The notes: generated by a model not told the origin, from the sequence alone. A DNA stretch of 64,000 bases from Acridotheres tristis (GCA_037013685.1 CM072884.1:110648048-110712047), one strand, 5' to 3'. Positions 36,701 to 48,150 are shown, counted from the stretch's first letter. Numbers and translations are program-made.

Positions 36701-39700
36701 ATCTGCAATTCAATACAGTGAGGAGGTTCAGTGAAATCAGACACTTGCTTGTAGGATGTGACAATTTCTAGCAATAGGAGCCACAGCCTGATGACATTAA
36801 ATGCCACATATGCTGAGGATAGTGTTACATGCTAGAGGATGGCATGGAAAGGGGTCAGCAGCCTCTTTTCTTATGCTAGGATTAATCCAAATATCTGGCA
36901 CGAATGAGACAAGACTAATGTTGTTAAGCCTGTCTTGGCAGTTATGTGGAGTTTAACCTCTTGTGCATATATAATCTGTCATTATAGAAACATTAAAGGT
37001 ATTTGATATCTAATTGCACTGTAAGAAAATCAGGTTCTGATGTGTAGGTACACACTTAGGGAATGAAAGCAAGCTCAATTATGCTGATAAATCTCAAATT
37101 TGTATCTCTGAAAGGAGCATAAATGTCTTTGGCTTATTTTTCAGTGGAATATTTGTAGGAAATTTTTAAAAACGTCAAAACGGAAGCTGCACATGACATC
37201 TAGTTGGCATTTTTCTGTTTCAATGACAAACTAAACTAGTTCCTCATAATTTGTGTTGTTTTGTAGAAGCTTCACAGAGCACTATTGTGCTTATTCCACA
37301 GTAAATAAATTCTTTTTTTCCCCCGCTGGATTTTGGTAGATGCCTCTCTTTTCTACTTGCCACCCATCCCAGTTTCTGACAGGCTGCAATGCTACAAATC
37401 TGTCTGCAATGCTCCATCTCTAGAGCATGCAGACAGCTGGGGACAATGAAAATGTCTGGATTTTATCACATCTGCTGCTTTCTTCTCAATACAATAGAGA
37501 GATTGCTATCTAACTGTGAAATTAAATTACTGTCCTTCCAGAAAGCAAAGCCCAGACAATCCAATCTTGTCTCACTTCTGTTTGGTATATCTAGTTTAGT
37601 TTGGGCTCCTCTTATTCCAAGTTCCCATTTAAAGGTATTTGAGGAGAAACAACACACCCAGCTCCTGCACATCACCCTCACATCGAGGGGTGAAGTTTTA
37701 TTTGCATTCCCCAGCATTTCTTCTAAAAACACCAGAGGAAGAGCAGAGATCCCCTCCAGTTTTTCTGTTTGCTTCACAAAAGGTCTGCTGGGAGACCTCA
37801 AGTGATGAGACCCTGGGCCCAGATTGGCACATGAGGCTGAGTTTTACCTGGTCCCCGATGTCTTTTGGCTGGTCCCCCACGGCCACCCTGGCAATTCCAG
37901 GAAGATCAATTAGTGTCAGATCCGGGACATCAGGGGACTGAACTTCCAGGGAAATTAACTGCCAGCTAATGGCACCTCTAGGACCGGCCACAACATCCTG
38001 GGCTGTGAAAAGAGGGAGGCAATGAATACAAGCTTCAAATGATGCATCAAACCAAAGCTGAACACACTGACTTTGAAAAGTACCAGCTACCACCTAAGGT
38101 TCTTTCAAGCTTGTCTTTTTCTTTCATATCCATCCACACCCTTAAATCCATTTATGCAAAAATCTAAGGAAATTATCATGCAGAACAAGTTGATGTGAAG
38201 TCCTGTTGGAATATGAGCTGTAATATTTTACAGAGCATATATTTATACTCTTGTGTATGCAGATAAAATGCATGTAAATAAAACACAATGAAAGGGATTG
38301 GGTAAAATACTTGTCAGTTGTAGAAATGCTTCCTCAACAACAAAAGACTTTGTAAGCATTAATTAATCCTCGGATGCCATGAAAGAAAAATCGGTGTTGT
38401 TCTATATTCTTCACATTTTGATAGAGAGATTGAGAGTAAATTGTCCCAGCTACTACAAGACAATAATGCTTGAATTGTGAACACAGAGAAGCAAGGAAAC
38501 TCTACAGTCGTTCTCATGAGAGATTTTCAGCTCTTTATTTACCTTAATTCATACCAATTGCCTGGCTAGTTTTGAGAATATCCAAATAATGTATTGAAAA
38601 GCTAATTAAAAAAAAATAGGAAGAAAAACAGTGTGCAAAGCTGTGCTAGTCAAGGAAGTAAGGACAATCCAACTTTCACACTTAGGGCTAGTGCTTACTG
38701 CTCTTTGGGTAAGAACACTGATTTCTTACCCAGCGTGAAATGCTGTAACAGTAAAGCTGAGACGTGAAGGGCACTGACTGAGCCTGTGGTCACAGTACCT
38801 GGCAGAATCTCTCTGTCCTCCCCTCTGCCTTCTCACAATTTCCTCCAAAATAATAAGATTTCCAGCCACAGAAACCTCCAGCACTCTCTGATGACAGGAA
38901 CCATTTATGGTCCATGTTTACAATTTGACAGAAAACCTCCCCAAAGCAGGAAACCAGGAAGACACCACCCAGGTAAGGACACAGCCTGAGCCTTTATCAT
39001 GGATCAGGATGAAAGGATCACGGAGCTAGTGGGTGGCATCCCCGCCTGAAGTGTTGGCACTAGAAGACCTTTAAGGTCCCTTCCAATCCAGGCCATTCTG
39101 GGACCATCATCATAGATCATCTTCACCACTGAAGCACTGGTACCACTCCCTCGAGAGAACTGAGTTTTGCTGACCCAGCTCCTGCTCTGAATCCAGCTCT
39201 TGGTGTTACTCCACAATCACTGTGGATGCTGCTCAGTCTAAGAGGAGGATTGAGAGGAGCCAGCCAAATCCACTCACCATGCCTTATTGCTCTGTCCACC
39301 TCAGAGGGGTCCTGCAGCTCCTGGGTTACATTTCGGAAGGAGATCTTCCCTTGCCATGCCTGGCCTTCAGGCAACCTCTTGAGTTTAAGTTCCAGGGGAC
39401 ACCGAGTGACAATACCTGCAGCAGTTCCAGAGGCAGAGGTTGTGCATGAAACACAGCCTTGAAGCACGTGCTGTACACAGGATTGCCTAATGTTTCACAC
39501 AAAAACGTGGAAATGTTCCAAGAGAGCTTCCAGAGGGGACGTGTCCACCTTCCTGCTCAGAGCAGGAATGTCACCGGTGCTAGATGAGATCAACCATGGC
39601 ACTTTCCAGACATGTCTGGCCCTGCAAAACTCCCCAGACGGAGTTTTGGACCTCTCTGGATGATCTCTTTCAGTGCTGCAAATAAATCCTATGAAAAACC

Positions 39701-42209
39701 TTTCCACAACTCCAGCCTGAAAGACTAGATGATATTGTAAACTCACATGGGACTTGCAGAATTTATGTGTGCAAAAATGCACACATAGAGCTGGAAAGTG
39801 GATCTTCTTGAGCTGTTGTCTTCCAACAACCATCTCTGACTTAAATAATGCTTTAAGTAAAGACCTCTGTACACTTTTTACACATAATAATAAAAAAGAT
39901 ATCTGTATGAAAATGTTGTTTAAAATACCCAAAACAACCCCAAAAGCAAATTTAAAAACTGGTTTTCCATGTGAAATTAATACTCTGCTGCACTACTGCT
40001 TTCTGGGAAATGCACAGAGTCAACTGAGGCAATTACACTTCTTATTCCTGGTCTCTTGACCACCTGGAACATGTGCCTTGGATTTATCCTGTGGTGCCTC
40101 ACTTGCACCTGCATCCCTCAGTCATGGAAACAAAAAAACAAAAAACAAAATAATTTTTAAAAACCCCCAAACAAACAAACAAAACCAAAAAACCAAAAAA
40201 CCCACAAAAATAAAAAAAAAAATCTCATCCACCTCATCAAAGTGAAAACGTGAGAAAGCAAATTCTTACCATTGCCCCTGGGGAGAGCAACACCAGACAG
40301 GGCTTCGAGGACAGAGCTTTTCCCAGAGCTCTGGTCTCCAATCACAGCAATTGCAGGCAAGGACAGGTCCTTTTCTATTCCAAGAGCTCTCAGGCTGTCA
40401 ACCAGATCAATGCAGGGTCGGATCTTTTCCTCATATTGGTTGGACAAGGTGTGTTCTGCAGCCTGATAGAGTTAAACTTACGATCAATTTTCCATAATTA
40501 AAAAACAAAAAAACAAACCTCACATTTTCTATTCATCATTCTTTAGTAAAAGTTATTTACTGGCATCAAGCTCTAGTTCATATCACTGTGCATCCTTGGA
40601 TCTCTAGGTGTCTGTAAATACAAAAGAAAGAGTTGAGGTTGGCTCACAGACCATCTTTAGTAAAAACACCAAATTTTGGAAGCCATCCTGAGAAGATAAA
40701 GAATATTTTACTAAGTGTGCTTTGTTAATTTTTTTTAAGAACAGTTTTTTTAGTAACTGCTATTTTCTTCCACTCATCCACAGATGTACTGACACATGTG
40801 TATGCAAATCAAGAGTGATCTCAGAAATCACTGAATTTGGCAAAAAATAGCTTATCAGATCTTTGTTTTGGAGTTTGAAGATTTAGTTTGTGCACGGACA
40901 CCAAAAGAGTTCTGCTGAAATGTTCTTAACAGGTGGCTGAAATCTTTTAGATCATCATGGCTCTTCTTTCTTTGCCTCATTTTAGGCTCACATAAGGCAT
41001 GAATATGAGTGGGTTGTTTTAAATAACTGATTATTATAATTTTCTGGGTTTGATACAGGTCCAGATATTAACACAGGCTCTTAATTTACATGAAAACAAA
41101 ACAAATAATTTCCAGTCTTTGACAAAACTGGTCCATCTGCTGTTAAATATGCTCAGCTAAAGTATATAAAGATCAGCTTGGTCTCTTCTCCCTGTTCCTC
41201 TCTCCATGTTCCAGTCTGACTGCTGCATTTAGAGATGCAATTTTGGGAACACCAATATGTTTCAGACATATTGGGCCACACACATTCAAACCCGATTTTT
41301 TGAAAAGAAAAGTTGAAGTTTTTCTCCATCACTTTTATCCAAGAAAAATACCTCCAAAAAGTATCTCTATGGATCAGATGTACTCAAAGCAGATTTTTTG
41401 GTTCAAGATGAGGAGGGCAGCACACATGACTGGAGGCAGGCATTTTAAACCCTTTTTGTAACCACTGCCCACTCTCTTCACTACAATGTTTAATAGCTAG
41501 TAAATTCTCAAAAAACTTCAATAACTGCATCACAGACTTAAAACCAATCTGTGTTCAGTTAAAATATCCAAGCAGGTTATTATTAACCTTTCTGTGCATT
41601 TCTGTTGAGGGTTGAAGAACCTCAAGAAAAAAAGAAACCTCAGCTTTTATGATTTCTGTTCTGCATTTGTTGCTAGGATTGAAACAGACACATGTCACAC
41701 ATTAAACTGGCTTCTAGGCTGCAGCCATCTCTTTTTTTTAGACCTGCATTATTAATGTCTGCAGATTAATTGCAGGTACCTCTCTTCCTACTTACACGAC
41801 GTAAGGCTAAGCCTCCTCCCAAAACTTCTCCTTAGACCTAACAAGTGCAGATTGCCCAAAGAGACAAAGGAATTCATTTTGGGGCACAAAGTGAAACAAC
41901 AGAGTAAGAGTGGGGAGGATCTATGCCTTCTCCTTGCCTTACCTTGTTGTCTTCTCTGAAAAACTCTTTCTCTAAATCCTTCTGTTCACAGTCAGGCTTT
42001 TTCACAAACATTTTCTCTGACGTCACAGCAGCATCTTCTGGGTCTGGTGGGAGAGGCACTGTAGCGGCTTCTGGAAATGGTTTTGTAAAAGAAAATACAA
42101 ACCCCTCTTTCTTTGGGGAGTTTTTGTTTTTTTCAGAAGGTTGTTTGAATGCTGCTTTCTTTTTATCCATGGTCTGCTGATATACTGGGCTTCCATATAG
42201 GTTGTCCAT
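27486..42209 (-). CDS. MX1: MX dynamin-like GTPase (interferon-induced antiviral protein), 13 coding exons
   Basis: A large dynamin-superfamily GTPase that oligomerises through its stalk and restricts viruses; family members are interferon-induced. Thirteen exons with consistent GT/AG phases give 703 residues, against about 705 for chicken Mx. Seen: an 89-residue Lys/Pro-rich N-terminal region; P-loop GDQSSGKS (131-138); switch I GIVTRCPL with Thr157; DLPG (232-235); TKPD (301-304); stalk with LPALESQI and YRGREFPGF blocks; [11 protein letters not shown] helix to residue 703. All GTP-binding motifs are intact. The ATG at 42209 has an ideal context (ACTATGG); the frame runs six codons further upstream but only to a GTG. 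The gene converges on TMPRSS2, the same order as in other vertebrates. One copy only is present in the window. Confidence 0.97.
29569..29775 (-). CDS. MX1: MX coding exon 12, stalk with L4 loop region
   Basis: Acceptor TTTCTAG, donor GTGAGT (strong), phase 0/0, residues 558-626. Encodes [33 protein letters not shown] and a segment ending SAYFS. From YCQD to the exon end there are 41 residues, against about 56 in human MX1, so the L4 loop is short. The frame stays open into the intron, hence a longer raw open frame. Confidence 0.93.
31150..31226 (-). CDS. MX1: MX coding exon 11, stalk
   Basis: Acceptor CCCTTAG, donor GTGAGG, phase 1 in and 0 out. Encodes [20 protein letters not shown] and SRVAK, matching in length the equivalent 25-residue exon of mammalian MX1. 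It has no in-frame ATG, so simple open-frame searches miss it. Confidence 0.9.
31712..31870 (-). CDS. MX1: MX coding exon 10, stalk
   Basis: Acceptor ATTACAG, donor GTATGG, phase 1/1. Encodes [19 protein letters not shown] and [12 protein letters not shown]. The donor was chosen because it restores both frame and length relative to the family; the frame itself continues open for about 40 codons into the intron to a stop at 31590-31592. Confidence 0.9.
32739..32880 (-). CDS. MX1: MX coding exon 9, stalk
   Basis: Acceptor TTGCAG, donor GTAAGC, phase 0 in and 1 out. Encodes [31 protein letters not shown] and CAAR. Confidence 0.95.
33598..33720 (-). CDS. MX1: MX coding exon 8, stalk
   Basis: Acceptor CCTCCCCAG, donor GTAAGT, phase 0/0. 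Encodes [34 protein letters not shown]. Confidence 0.95.
33870..34478 (+). mobile_element. Probable LTR-like insertion in an MX intron
   Basis: A roughly 600-bp block starts TGTGACAGTGGGG and ends CCCCTTTCCACA, giving imperfect terminal inverted repeats. It holds a TATA-like 'ctatttaagc' near 34363 and an 'aataaa' at 34387-34392 in + orientation. No clear target-site duplication was found, so the borders and even the LTR identity are tentative. Confidence 0.45.
35043..35121 (-). CDS. MX1: MX coding exon 7
   Basis: Acceptor TTTTTTACAG, donor GTAAGT, phase 2 in and 0 out. Encodes [17 protein letters not shown] and TNELVKHII, a conserved block after the G domain. Confidence 0.95.
35573..35619 (+). 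repeat. 23-24 bp tandem duplication in an MX intron
   Basis: Two adjacent copies of a unit beginning gctcacatgctttaacttg. Intronic; no function suggested. Confidence 0.85.
35889..36087 (-). CDS. MX1: MX coding exon 6, G4 motif
   Basis: Acceptor TTTCACAG, donor GTACTC, phase 1 in and 2 out. Encodes [17 protein letters not shown] with the TKPD guanine-specificity motif, [19 protein letters not shown] and the [12 protein letters not shown] block. Confidence 0.96.
36564..36702 (-). CDS. MX1: MX coding exon 5
   Basis: Acceptor AATTGCAG, donor GTGAGA, phase 0 in and 1 out. Encodes [38 protein letters not shown] and PTGERTI, conserved in the GTPase core. Confidence 0.96.
37848..38002 (-). CDS. MX1: MX coding exon 4, G3 motif
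   Basis: Acceptor TTTTCACAG, donor GTAAAA, phase 1 in and 0 out. Encodes [19 protein letters not shown] and [20 protein letters not shown], with the DLPG switch II motif. Confidence 0.96.
39030..39120 (+). repeat. CR1 LINE 3' end fragment in an MX intron
   Basis: Contains 'acctttaaggtcccttcc' followed by 'aatccaggccattctggg' and a degenerate 'atcatcatagatc' tail, typical of a CR1 3' end in + orientation, antisense to MX. Confidence 0.65.
39278..39415 (-). CDS. MX1: MX coding exon 3, switch I region
   Basis: Acceptor GCTGCAG, donor GTGAGT, phase 1/1. Encodes [40 protein letters not shown]. Thr157 is the G2 threonine. Confidence 0.95.
40129..40223 (+). repeat. A-rich low-complexity tract
   Basis: A-rich with scattered C, within an MX intron about 50 bases downstream of the P-loop exon donor. 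On the transcript strand it is a U-rich stretch. Confidence 0.9.
40270..40462 (-). CDS. MX1: MX coding exon 2, P-loop
   Basis: Acceptor CTATCAG, donor GTAAGA, phase 0 in and 1 out. Encodes [35 protein letters not shown] and [10 protein letters not shown], including the G1 P-loop Lys137. Confidence 0.97.
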
Positions 42210-42265
42210 AGTTGCTTCACTAAACACTGGTCACTGCCTGGTCCAACCACTCTGAGGTGCAGTCT
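41943..42265 (-). CDS. MX1: MX coding exon 1 (ATG at 42209) with 5' UTR
   Basis: The coding part is 41943-42209 (residues 1-89); donor AACAAG|GTAAGG, phase 0. The sequence is rich in Lys and Pro, with KKK and KNKN/KK clusters that could act as a nuclear-localisation-like signal (inference), and is not conserved with mammals. The 5' boundary at 42265 (after TTCCAG) is a weak acceptor call; an alternative is 42251. Confidence 0.85.
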
Positions 42266-45104
42266 CTGGAATCAGACATGAGGCAGTGAGGGACTCCACC
42301 TTGCAACAATGATCAGAGCAGAGAAAATCAAGCACCACTTTTATTTCCCGTTCCAAACCCTTGGCAGGTACCTTGGTAGGTACCAAGTGCTACAGATCTT
42401 TACAAATCACTAAAACTGGTCTCCAGAGGTTAGAGTTGAAACACTTCTCCCTACCTCTCTTAAGCTTTCTTTCTGATATTAAAAAAAAAAAAAAAAAAAG
42501 AAAGTGCCATGGGAAAAAAACAGTATTTGTTTTTTGGGGGGAAAAAAAGTTACACTAGTTTTTGCAAAATGCCGATTCACCTCAATGAAATATTTGCTGA
42601 AAGGTGTTTGCAGAAGCTGAGTCAGTATCAGGGCAGGATTGGAGGGAGTGTGAATCCTTAACTTCCTGGGGTCAGAAGGGTAGAGCTGTGGGCTGGCTCC
42701 AAGCCATAGTCTGCTAAGTGGCTATCTCACCTCTTTTGTGGAAGAAATATTTGTCAGAGGCAAGTCTAGCACTTGTTTTAGAAGCTCTGTATCTTGGTCC
42801 CCTCCCCTATAGCTTAAAACCCTCTGCTAAAAGCAGACTTTGCTTCACATGAGGTTAGAGAAGGGAGAACGAGGAGGCTTTTGATTTCCATGTTCAGCAT
42901 TTCATTGTAGAGAAGTTCTGTTTGCTATGGGTGACTGAGGAAATTAGTGGCTTTTGGCGTGACATTATCCAGGGACGGTGATTTTCAGACAGAGTGATTT
43001 AAGGAAAAAAAACAACCCCAAGAGTCCTTTTTCAAAGCTAGCTTTTTAGTCTCCCTCTGCCAAAACCAAGATCTCTTTAACACTTTGAAAAACAAATTAG
43101 GAGACCACATCTTGAAATAACTTCCTGTTCTGTTCGTTTCCTTGTTTTGGTTGAATTAAGTTCATAGGTTTTCTAATTTAAACAGATGCCAAAATAGGAT
43201 GATCAGACACAATGTAGGTTATACTTTCAATTTGTAAAATAAGTTTAGAAAAAACACCACACATCGTAGCAGAGAGTTGAGAGAAGGTAGTGGGCTGGGC
43301 ACGAGAAGCTGAGCACAGTGACTCTGTGGGCATTTTTAATTAGATTTTTTCCTAATACAGTATGTAAATATTGCTAGTGAAATATCAAAATAACAACTCC
43401 ATCATGTATTATAATGGATTATAATCTGGTCATGGTCCTTCTGCTGAGTCTCAAGTGAGACCCCCTTGCTTCCAAGACTTCTCAGAGCAATCTAGGTGCA
43501 ACCTGCTCCACTCAGTCCCAGATTTGGTCAGCAGCCCACGTCTAAAGGGTTACAATATGAGCAGGTTCAGGTGGAAATGTACAGATTTACAGTCTTTGGA
43601 CTTGCAGAATTCACCACTGCAAAGCAACAAAGCACCTCTGGATCTACTTTAGGATTTTATGTCTGTATTTGGGTAGACCTTGGGTATTTTAACACCTGTC
43701 CAAAAGTGTTGGAGCTGGAGGTACCTTGTGGGCATCCCTAGTGGGGGTGGGGAGAGAAGGAGATGGGGAAGAGGAAAATCAACCCAGAAACTTCCTGCAA
43801 CTCTGTAACGCCAGCTTGCCCTGTTGGCACAGTCTCCAGCAGCATTTTATACCCCTTTTGTGGCCAGTGTGTACCAAAGTCAATCGCAAACATCTCAGTT
43901 CCCGATTTGTAGAATAAATAACTATGCAAACATCCAGACACCCGCAATACCCACCTGGTGTGTTTACTTAGGACAAGCCCCATGGCCAGCACAGAGGTGG
44001 AAGGGATGTGGAGAGGGCTGAGGATGCATGAGGACACCCGACTATCTTTAGTCACCCTTTCCAAACATGGAGATGGAGTGCAGACCACAGGGTGCACACA
44101 CACACAAACACCCCCGCACAAAGACACCTGCACCAGAATAAACAATCGTGTGGATTTCTGAGGCTCGTCTCCCCTGGACCCAGAAAGGGTGAGGGGTTCT
44201 GTAACCCTTCCCTGGGCCACACATAGTGATTTCTTTGTGTACTAAGCCTTGACAACATCGCATGGAAGAAAGGAGGAGAGGAAAATAAAAAAGCTGCAAT
44301 TTTAAAGAGCGCTTCCACAACGGGGCAAAATCCACACGTGAAACTTGACACCTGGATGACGTGGTGATACCGACAGTCTGCCACCAATTTCCTCCCACCA
44401 CAGCTGCCTCTGCCTCCACTGGCAGGACAATACTGGTTTCCTTGAGCTTCACCTTTAGAATTTGCCTGCCTGTGTGTGGGAAACCTCTCCCAGCGCAGCA
44501 CGAAGCGCTCTGCTGCACACCCAGATTCGCACAAACACCAACCTGCCGATGGTTCTGAACAGGAGTTGCTTTGTTTTTCTGTAACTTCCCCTTGGCTTTG
44601 CATCTGTAGAAGATGAAGATCCCGTCTCAAACCCAAGGTGCAGTGCTGAACCCACACAGCTCTCAGATTTATTCACTCTCTATCCAGCCATAGGAGCACA
44701 TGGACTTCTGGCTGGCACGTCCTGTGACTTCAGGATATTTGGGTAAACCTCACAGTTTTCATGTTGTATGTTTATTAACTCTAGCTGTCTTCTCATAAAG
44801 AAAATTAAGCAATGCAAGGCTTATTATTCTACTAATAAATAGTGCTGGCTAGATCATCTTGCTGAATAATGGCTTTAAAAAATTAAATGCCATCTCTCAG
44901 TTGTCTCCTTCTAAAGAGGAAATAATACTAACATATTTTCTTTTTTTTTTCCACCCCAGAAAGCAAAAGAATCCTGCTCCTCGCAATCCTGTTTAAATCA
45001 CACTTACTTTAGACATTTTATGCAGCCTTGTCACATTATAAGGAATGAAGGTAACAGTAAAAAATTGCATTACTCTTTTTCGAAGAAGGAGAGGAGAAAC
45101 TTAC
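42266..45104 (-). other. MX1: MX intron between untranslated exon 1 and the start exon
   Basis: No coding feature supported. It contains a poly-A run at 42481-42499 and a short CA-rich patch at 44095-44115. The long minus-strand open frame at 44052-44657 has no motif or splice support. Confidence 0.45.
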
Positions 45105-45144
45105 CCTTGAAGGTCTCCTGTAGAAAGGAGAAGAAGTGACCTTC
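45105..45144 (-). other. MX1: Candidate non-coding exon 1 of MX
   Basis: Ends at the strong donor TTCAAGG|GTAAGTTT on the minus strand, about 70 bases after a TATA box. The 5' end is estimated as about 30 bases from that TATA box. RNA 5' ends would confirm it. Confidence 0.5.
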
Positions 45145-45165
45145 TGAAACTTCTTCAGATGCTTT

Positions 45166-45175
45166 TTTATTTATA
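45166..45175 (-). promoter_or_regulatory. MX1: Putative MX TATA box
   Basis: TATAAATAAA on the minus strand, 33 bases downstream of an ISRE-like element and 60-70 bases upstream of a strong splice donor. The spacing fits a core promoter. Confidence 0.55.
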
Positions 45176-45207
45176 GGCTCCACCTTCCCATTATGACAAG
45201 AAGCAGC

Positions 45208-45219
45208 AGAAATGAAACT
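45208..45219 (+). promoter_or_regulatory. MX1: ISRE-like element of the MX promoter
   Basis: AGAAATGAAACT fits the IRF core AANNGAAA followed by CT; it differs from the full ISRE by a one-base shorter spacing. Its position just upstream of the TATA box supports interferon control, as is known for Mx genes. A second similar site is at 46007. Confidence 0.5.
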
Positions 45220-45364
45220 AATTCTCATAGGAGAATTAATTGGCTTGTGTGGAGATGACCAGGCTGTTTCAAAAGACAGAGTTGCCACAAGTGGGCACCA
45301 CTTGCATACCTTGCAAGTCCACAGTGAAGGAGGGACCTCTCAGCCAGAAGTTCAGAGAGCTGGA

Positions 45365-45690
45365 GAATCCTAGAATGGTTTGGGTTGGAAGGACATAAAG
45401 ATGATCTTGTACTACCTCTCTGCCATGGGCAGGGACACTTTCCACTGTCCCAGGCTGCTCCCAGCCCCAGCGTCCAGCCTGGCCTTGGGCACTGCCAGGG
45501 ATCCAGGGGCAGCCACAGCTGCTCTGGACACCCTGTGCCAGGGCTGCCCATCCTCACAGGGAAGAATTTCTTCCTAATATCCAATCTAAAGCTACTTTAT
45601 TTCAATTTAAAGCCATTCCCCCTTATCCTATTACTACCTGCCCTTGTAAAAATCTCTCAGTCTTCTTCTCATCAAAGCCTCTCAGAAGAG
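45365..45690 (-). repeat. CR1 LINE fragment just upstream of the MX promoter
   Basis: The + strand shows antisense CR1 3' end ('agaatggtttgggttggaag', then 'ctgccatgggcagggacac' and 'tgggcactgccagggatcca'). Its 3' end lies about 190 bases upstream of the putative MX TATA box. Confidence 0.9.
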
Positions 45691-46006
45691 CAGCCACACC
45701 TCTGTACCGCTATTCAGCAGATGATACCCAGGTGAAGCTAAGCTTAATCACTGCTGAACTTTTAGTGAATTGTGAATTATTAATTAATCACTGTGTAGCC
45801 TTAGGATATTCAGCACTAATGCATAAAATGCATTTATCAAAGGCAATTCTGAATCTGTTACAGCCCTCACTTTATAACACAATTTTTGACTTGACCAAAG
45901 TGTCTCCATGAAAGTCCTTGGAGGGGGTCTGTCAGGCAAATATGAAATTCGTAGTGTTAAGGTGACAGCTTTGTGATAGCTCTGGAAATAATGCAATGTG
46001 TCGAGT

Positions 46007-46020
46007 AGTTTCGTTTCCCT
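46007..46020 (-). promoter_or_regulatory. MX1: Upstream ISRE-like element
   Basis: The minus strand reads AGGGAAACGAAACT, containing AANNGAAA and the GAAACT end of an ISRE. It is about 0.85 kb upstream of the predicted MX start, beyond the CR1. It could be a distal enhancer element or mark an alternative start. Confidence 0.45.
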
Positions 46021-46595
46021 GAAAACTCCTCACAACACAGCTGAGCTCCTCCTTCCTTGGCTGTACTGTGTAACAGGGTGCCAATAACTGAGCAACATCC
46101 TGCCTTTCCTCCCCCACAAAACGGCGTCTCAGTCAGTCAGTTCACTCACAGCTGGAGCAGAACCTGCTGGTTCAGGTTGCTGTGCTCCACTCCCACCGCT
46201 GTTGCCTGCTGGGGATGCTGATCCTGTGCCTTCCAGGGGACCCTTTCAGCCTCCTCATCCCTCCGTGCAAAGATCGAGTGGGTGAGGGCCCCCTCCACAG
46301 GAGAAGGAGTATTTTTTCCACCTCCTAGTGAGACTTTCCATCCCAGCCAGGGTGGCAAACCATGCCACCACTCACCTGGGGCTGTGCCTTGGCTGCCAGA
46401 GGCTGCAGAGTATGGCTGAGGTTGTTGGATGTGGGCGAAAAGACAGCAAAGTGACACACAGTGTGATTCGTCTCTGTTATGCACTGCTTCAGGACAGTTC
46501 CCAGTTGTTTCTCATGACCTTGTGATAAATGTGATTTGTGCTAACTAAATTGTAACTATATTAGCAAAATTGTACTCGTGTCAATGGAAAATAAT

Positions 46596-47275
46596 TGTTA
46601 CAAAGCAAAACAAAAAAAAAAAGGAAAATGATGAGACAAAGCAGATTGAATCCTCCCGATGTTAGTTGGGAGTAGTAGAAGGATGTAGGTCTGATAAGCA
46701 GCATCTAGAAATAAAAAAATTTGACCTTGGAATGGACCAAATTGGAATGATTCCAGGCATGGGACTTGAATAAGGTTTTATTGTGGGAACATATGCTTAG
46801 CTGCACAACCCCAAGCTTAGTGTGCTTGTGCTACCTACAGGTTATGCATCGGTCATTGATGAAGACAAAGAGCCTTCATCAGAAATAAGACCCCCAAAAG
46901 GATGAGAGACCCCTAACTATTAGTAGAGCATGCACAACACAACATAGAGATGTAGATTTTAGGAATAGAAACTAGGAAGAACTTTCCAGTAAATTCTGTA
47001 TGAATATGTATTAGCATATAGTATATGAGTGGGATTTTGGTTTGATTGTTTGGTCTGTGAGGAGTGGTAAGCCCCTCCCCCTACCCCCGGTCGGTTTTGC
47101 TTATGCTTTAATTACACTAAATTACTCACTGCCAAATTTTGTATATACTCAAATATATGTATCCAATATACTTTGATTGTATTCATTTATATGCAATTGT
47201 TGCTATTAAAAGAATTGCTGCTGAATTTAATCTTGTTGTCTGATGAATTGGACAAATAGAACGACATTCTTAACA
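46596..47275 (+). mobile_element. Probable solo LTR, + orientation
   Basis: The block begins TGTTACAAAG and ends ATTCTTAACA (5-bp terminal inverted repeat TGTTA/TAACA). It has TATA-like sequence near 47148 and a late 'attaaaagaattgctgctg' poly(A)-type region. No convincing target-site duplication was found, so the borders are tentative. Confidence 0.45.
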
Positions 47276-47827
47276 ATCTTGTGGTGTTTTCTCAACATGC
47301 TTCCTCTTCTGCTGTCTGCTCTCCTGCCCTCATTTTTTTTTGGTGTGTTTTGGGTTTTTTTTTCCTTTGGTGTTAATAGGCTCCAAGCCATTAAGCAACA
47401 CAAGTACATTTTGTTCAGTCAGGCGCTTTGCAAGCTGGATCCCCCCTTGCTTCTCACTCCCTCCAGCTTTGCCCATTGCCTCTGATCAAGCATTGACTGA
47501 TCAGCTGTTCTCAATTCCTGGCTGCTCTGATGGGTTTCAAACTGCCTTACTCAGGTCCATGGGTCTGACTGCACAGCAGTCACACTTCTCTGGACTTTTT
47601 CCTCTTTCCTCACCTGGCAGTGACTCAGAGGACTCGTTCCCAAGCTCTGGCTGTGTGTGGGAGGATGTGACACACAGCGAGGCCAGGCACAGGCTGCAGC
47701 AGGACACCACAGCTCTAAGCTCTCCTGGCCTCTTTCACCACCCCTATCCTTGTACTTAATCATACAGGAGATCAATCTGAAAGAGATTCTAAGTAATAGT
47801 CTTGTCCCAAAATGGCTTTTTTCACCC

Positions 47828-48150
47828 TGTGTGCAGGCTGAGGAGGTTATTTGGTTTATTTACAGTTGTGCACAGAAAGAGGCGCTGGGTGGCAAATCCA
47901 CAAAGCCAGCCCAGTGACTATCAAAACTTGTCAGTATACACGAACAAAGGCATTCATGTTCACTGGCTATAAGTCACAGAGTTCTCTTATTAACTAATAT
48001 TTTATCTTCTATTGATTAAATTATTCATTTCTTTTGCTAACTAGTCCTCATGGTCAGTTTTCTCTTCTCTTGAATCCATGAGTTTTTTGGGTTGGTGGGC
48101 AGTGGGTCAGTGGTTGTGATCTCCCATTGTCACTTAGTTTATTCACCAAG
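47828..48150 (-). mobile_element. ERV LTR fragment (3' LTR of the minus-strand ERV relic)
   Basis: The minus strand carries a TATA-less U3/R stretch, then 'gctttgtggatttgccaccc' and AATAAA (TTTATT at 47855-47860), ending near TG at 47828. Positions 47886-48010 match, in reverse complement, the last about 120 bases of the window. The upstream border is approximate. Confidence 0.65.

Noticed and set aside
42210..42227. Upstream extension of the MX start by six codons
   Set aside because: The codon at 42227 is GTG on the minus strand; the first ATG is at 42209 and has an ideal context.
44052..44657. Minus-strand open frame of about 200 codons upstream of MX
   Set aside because: No recognisable domain, overlapping frames on both strands, and no splice support.
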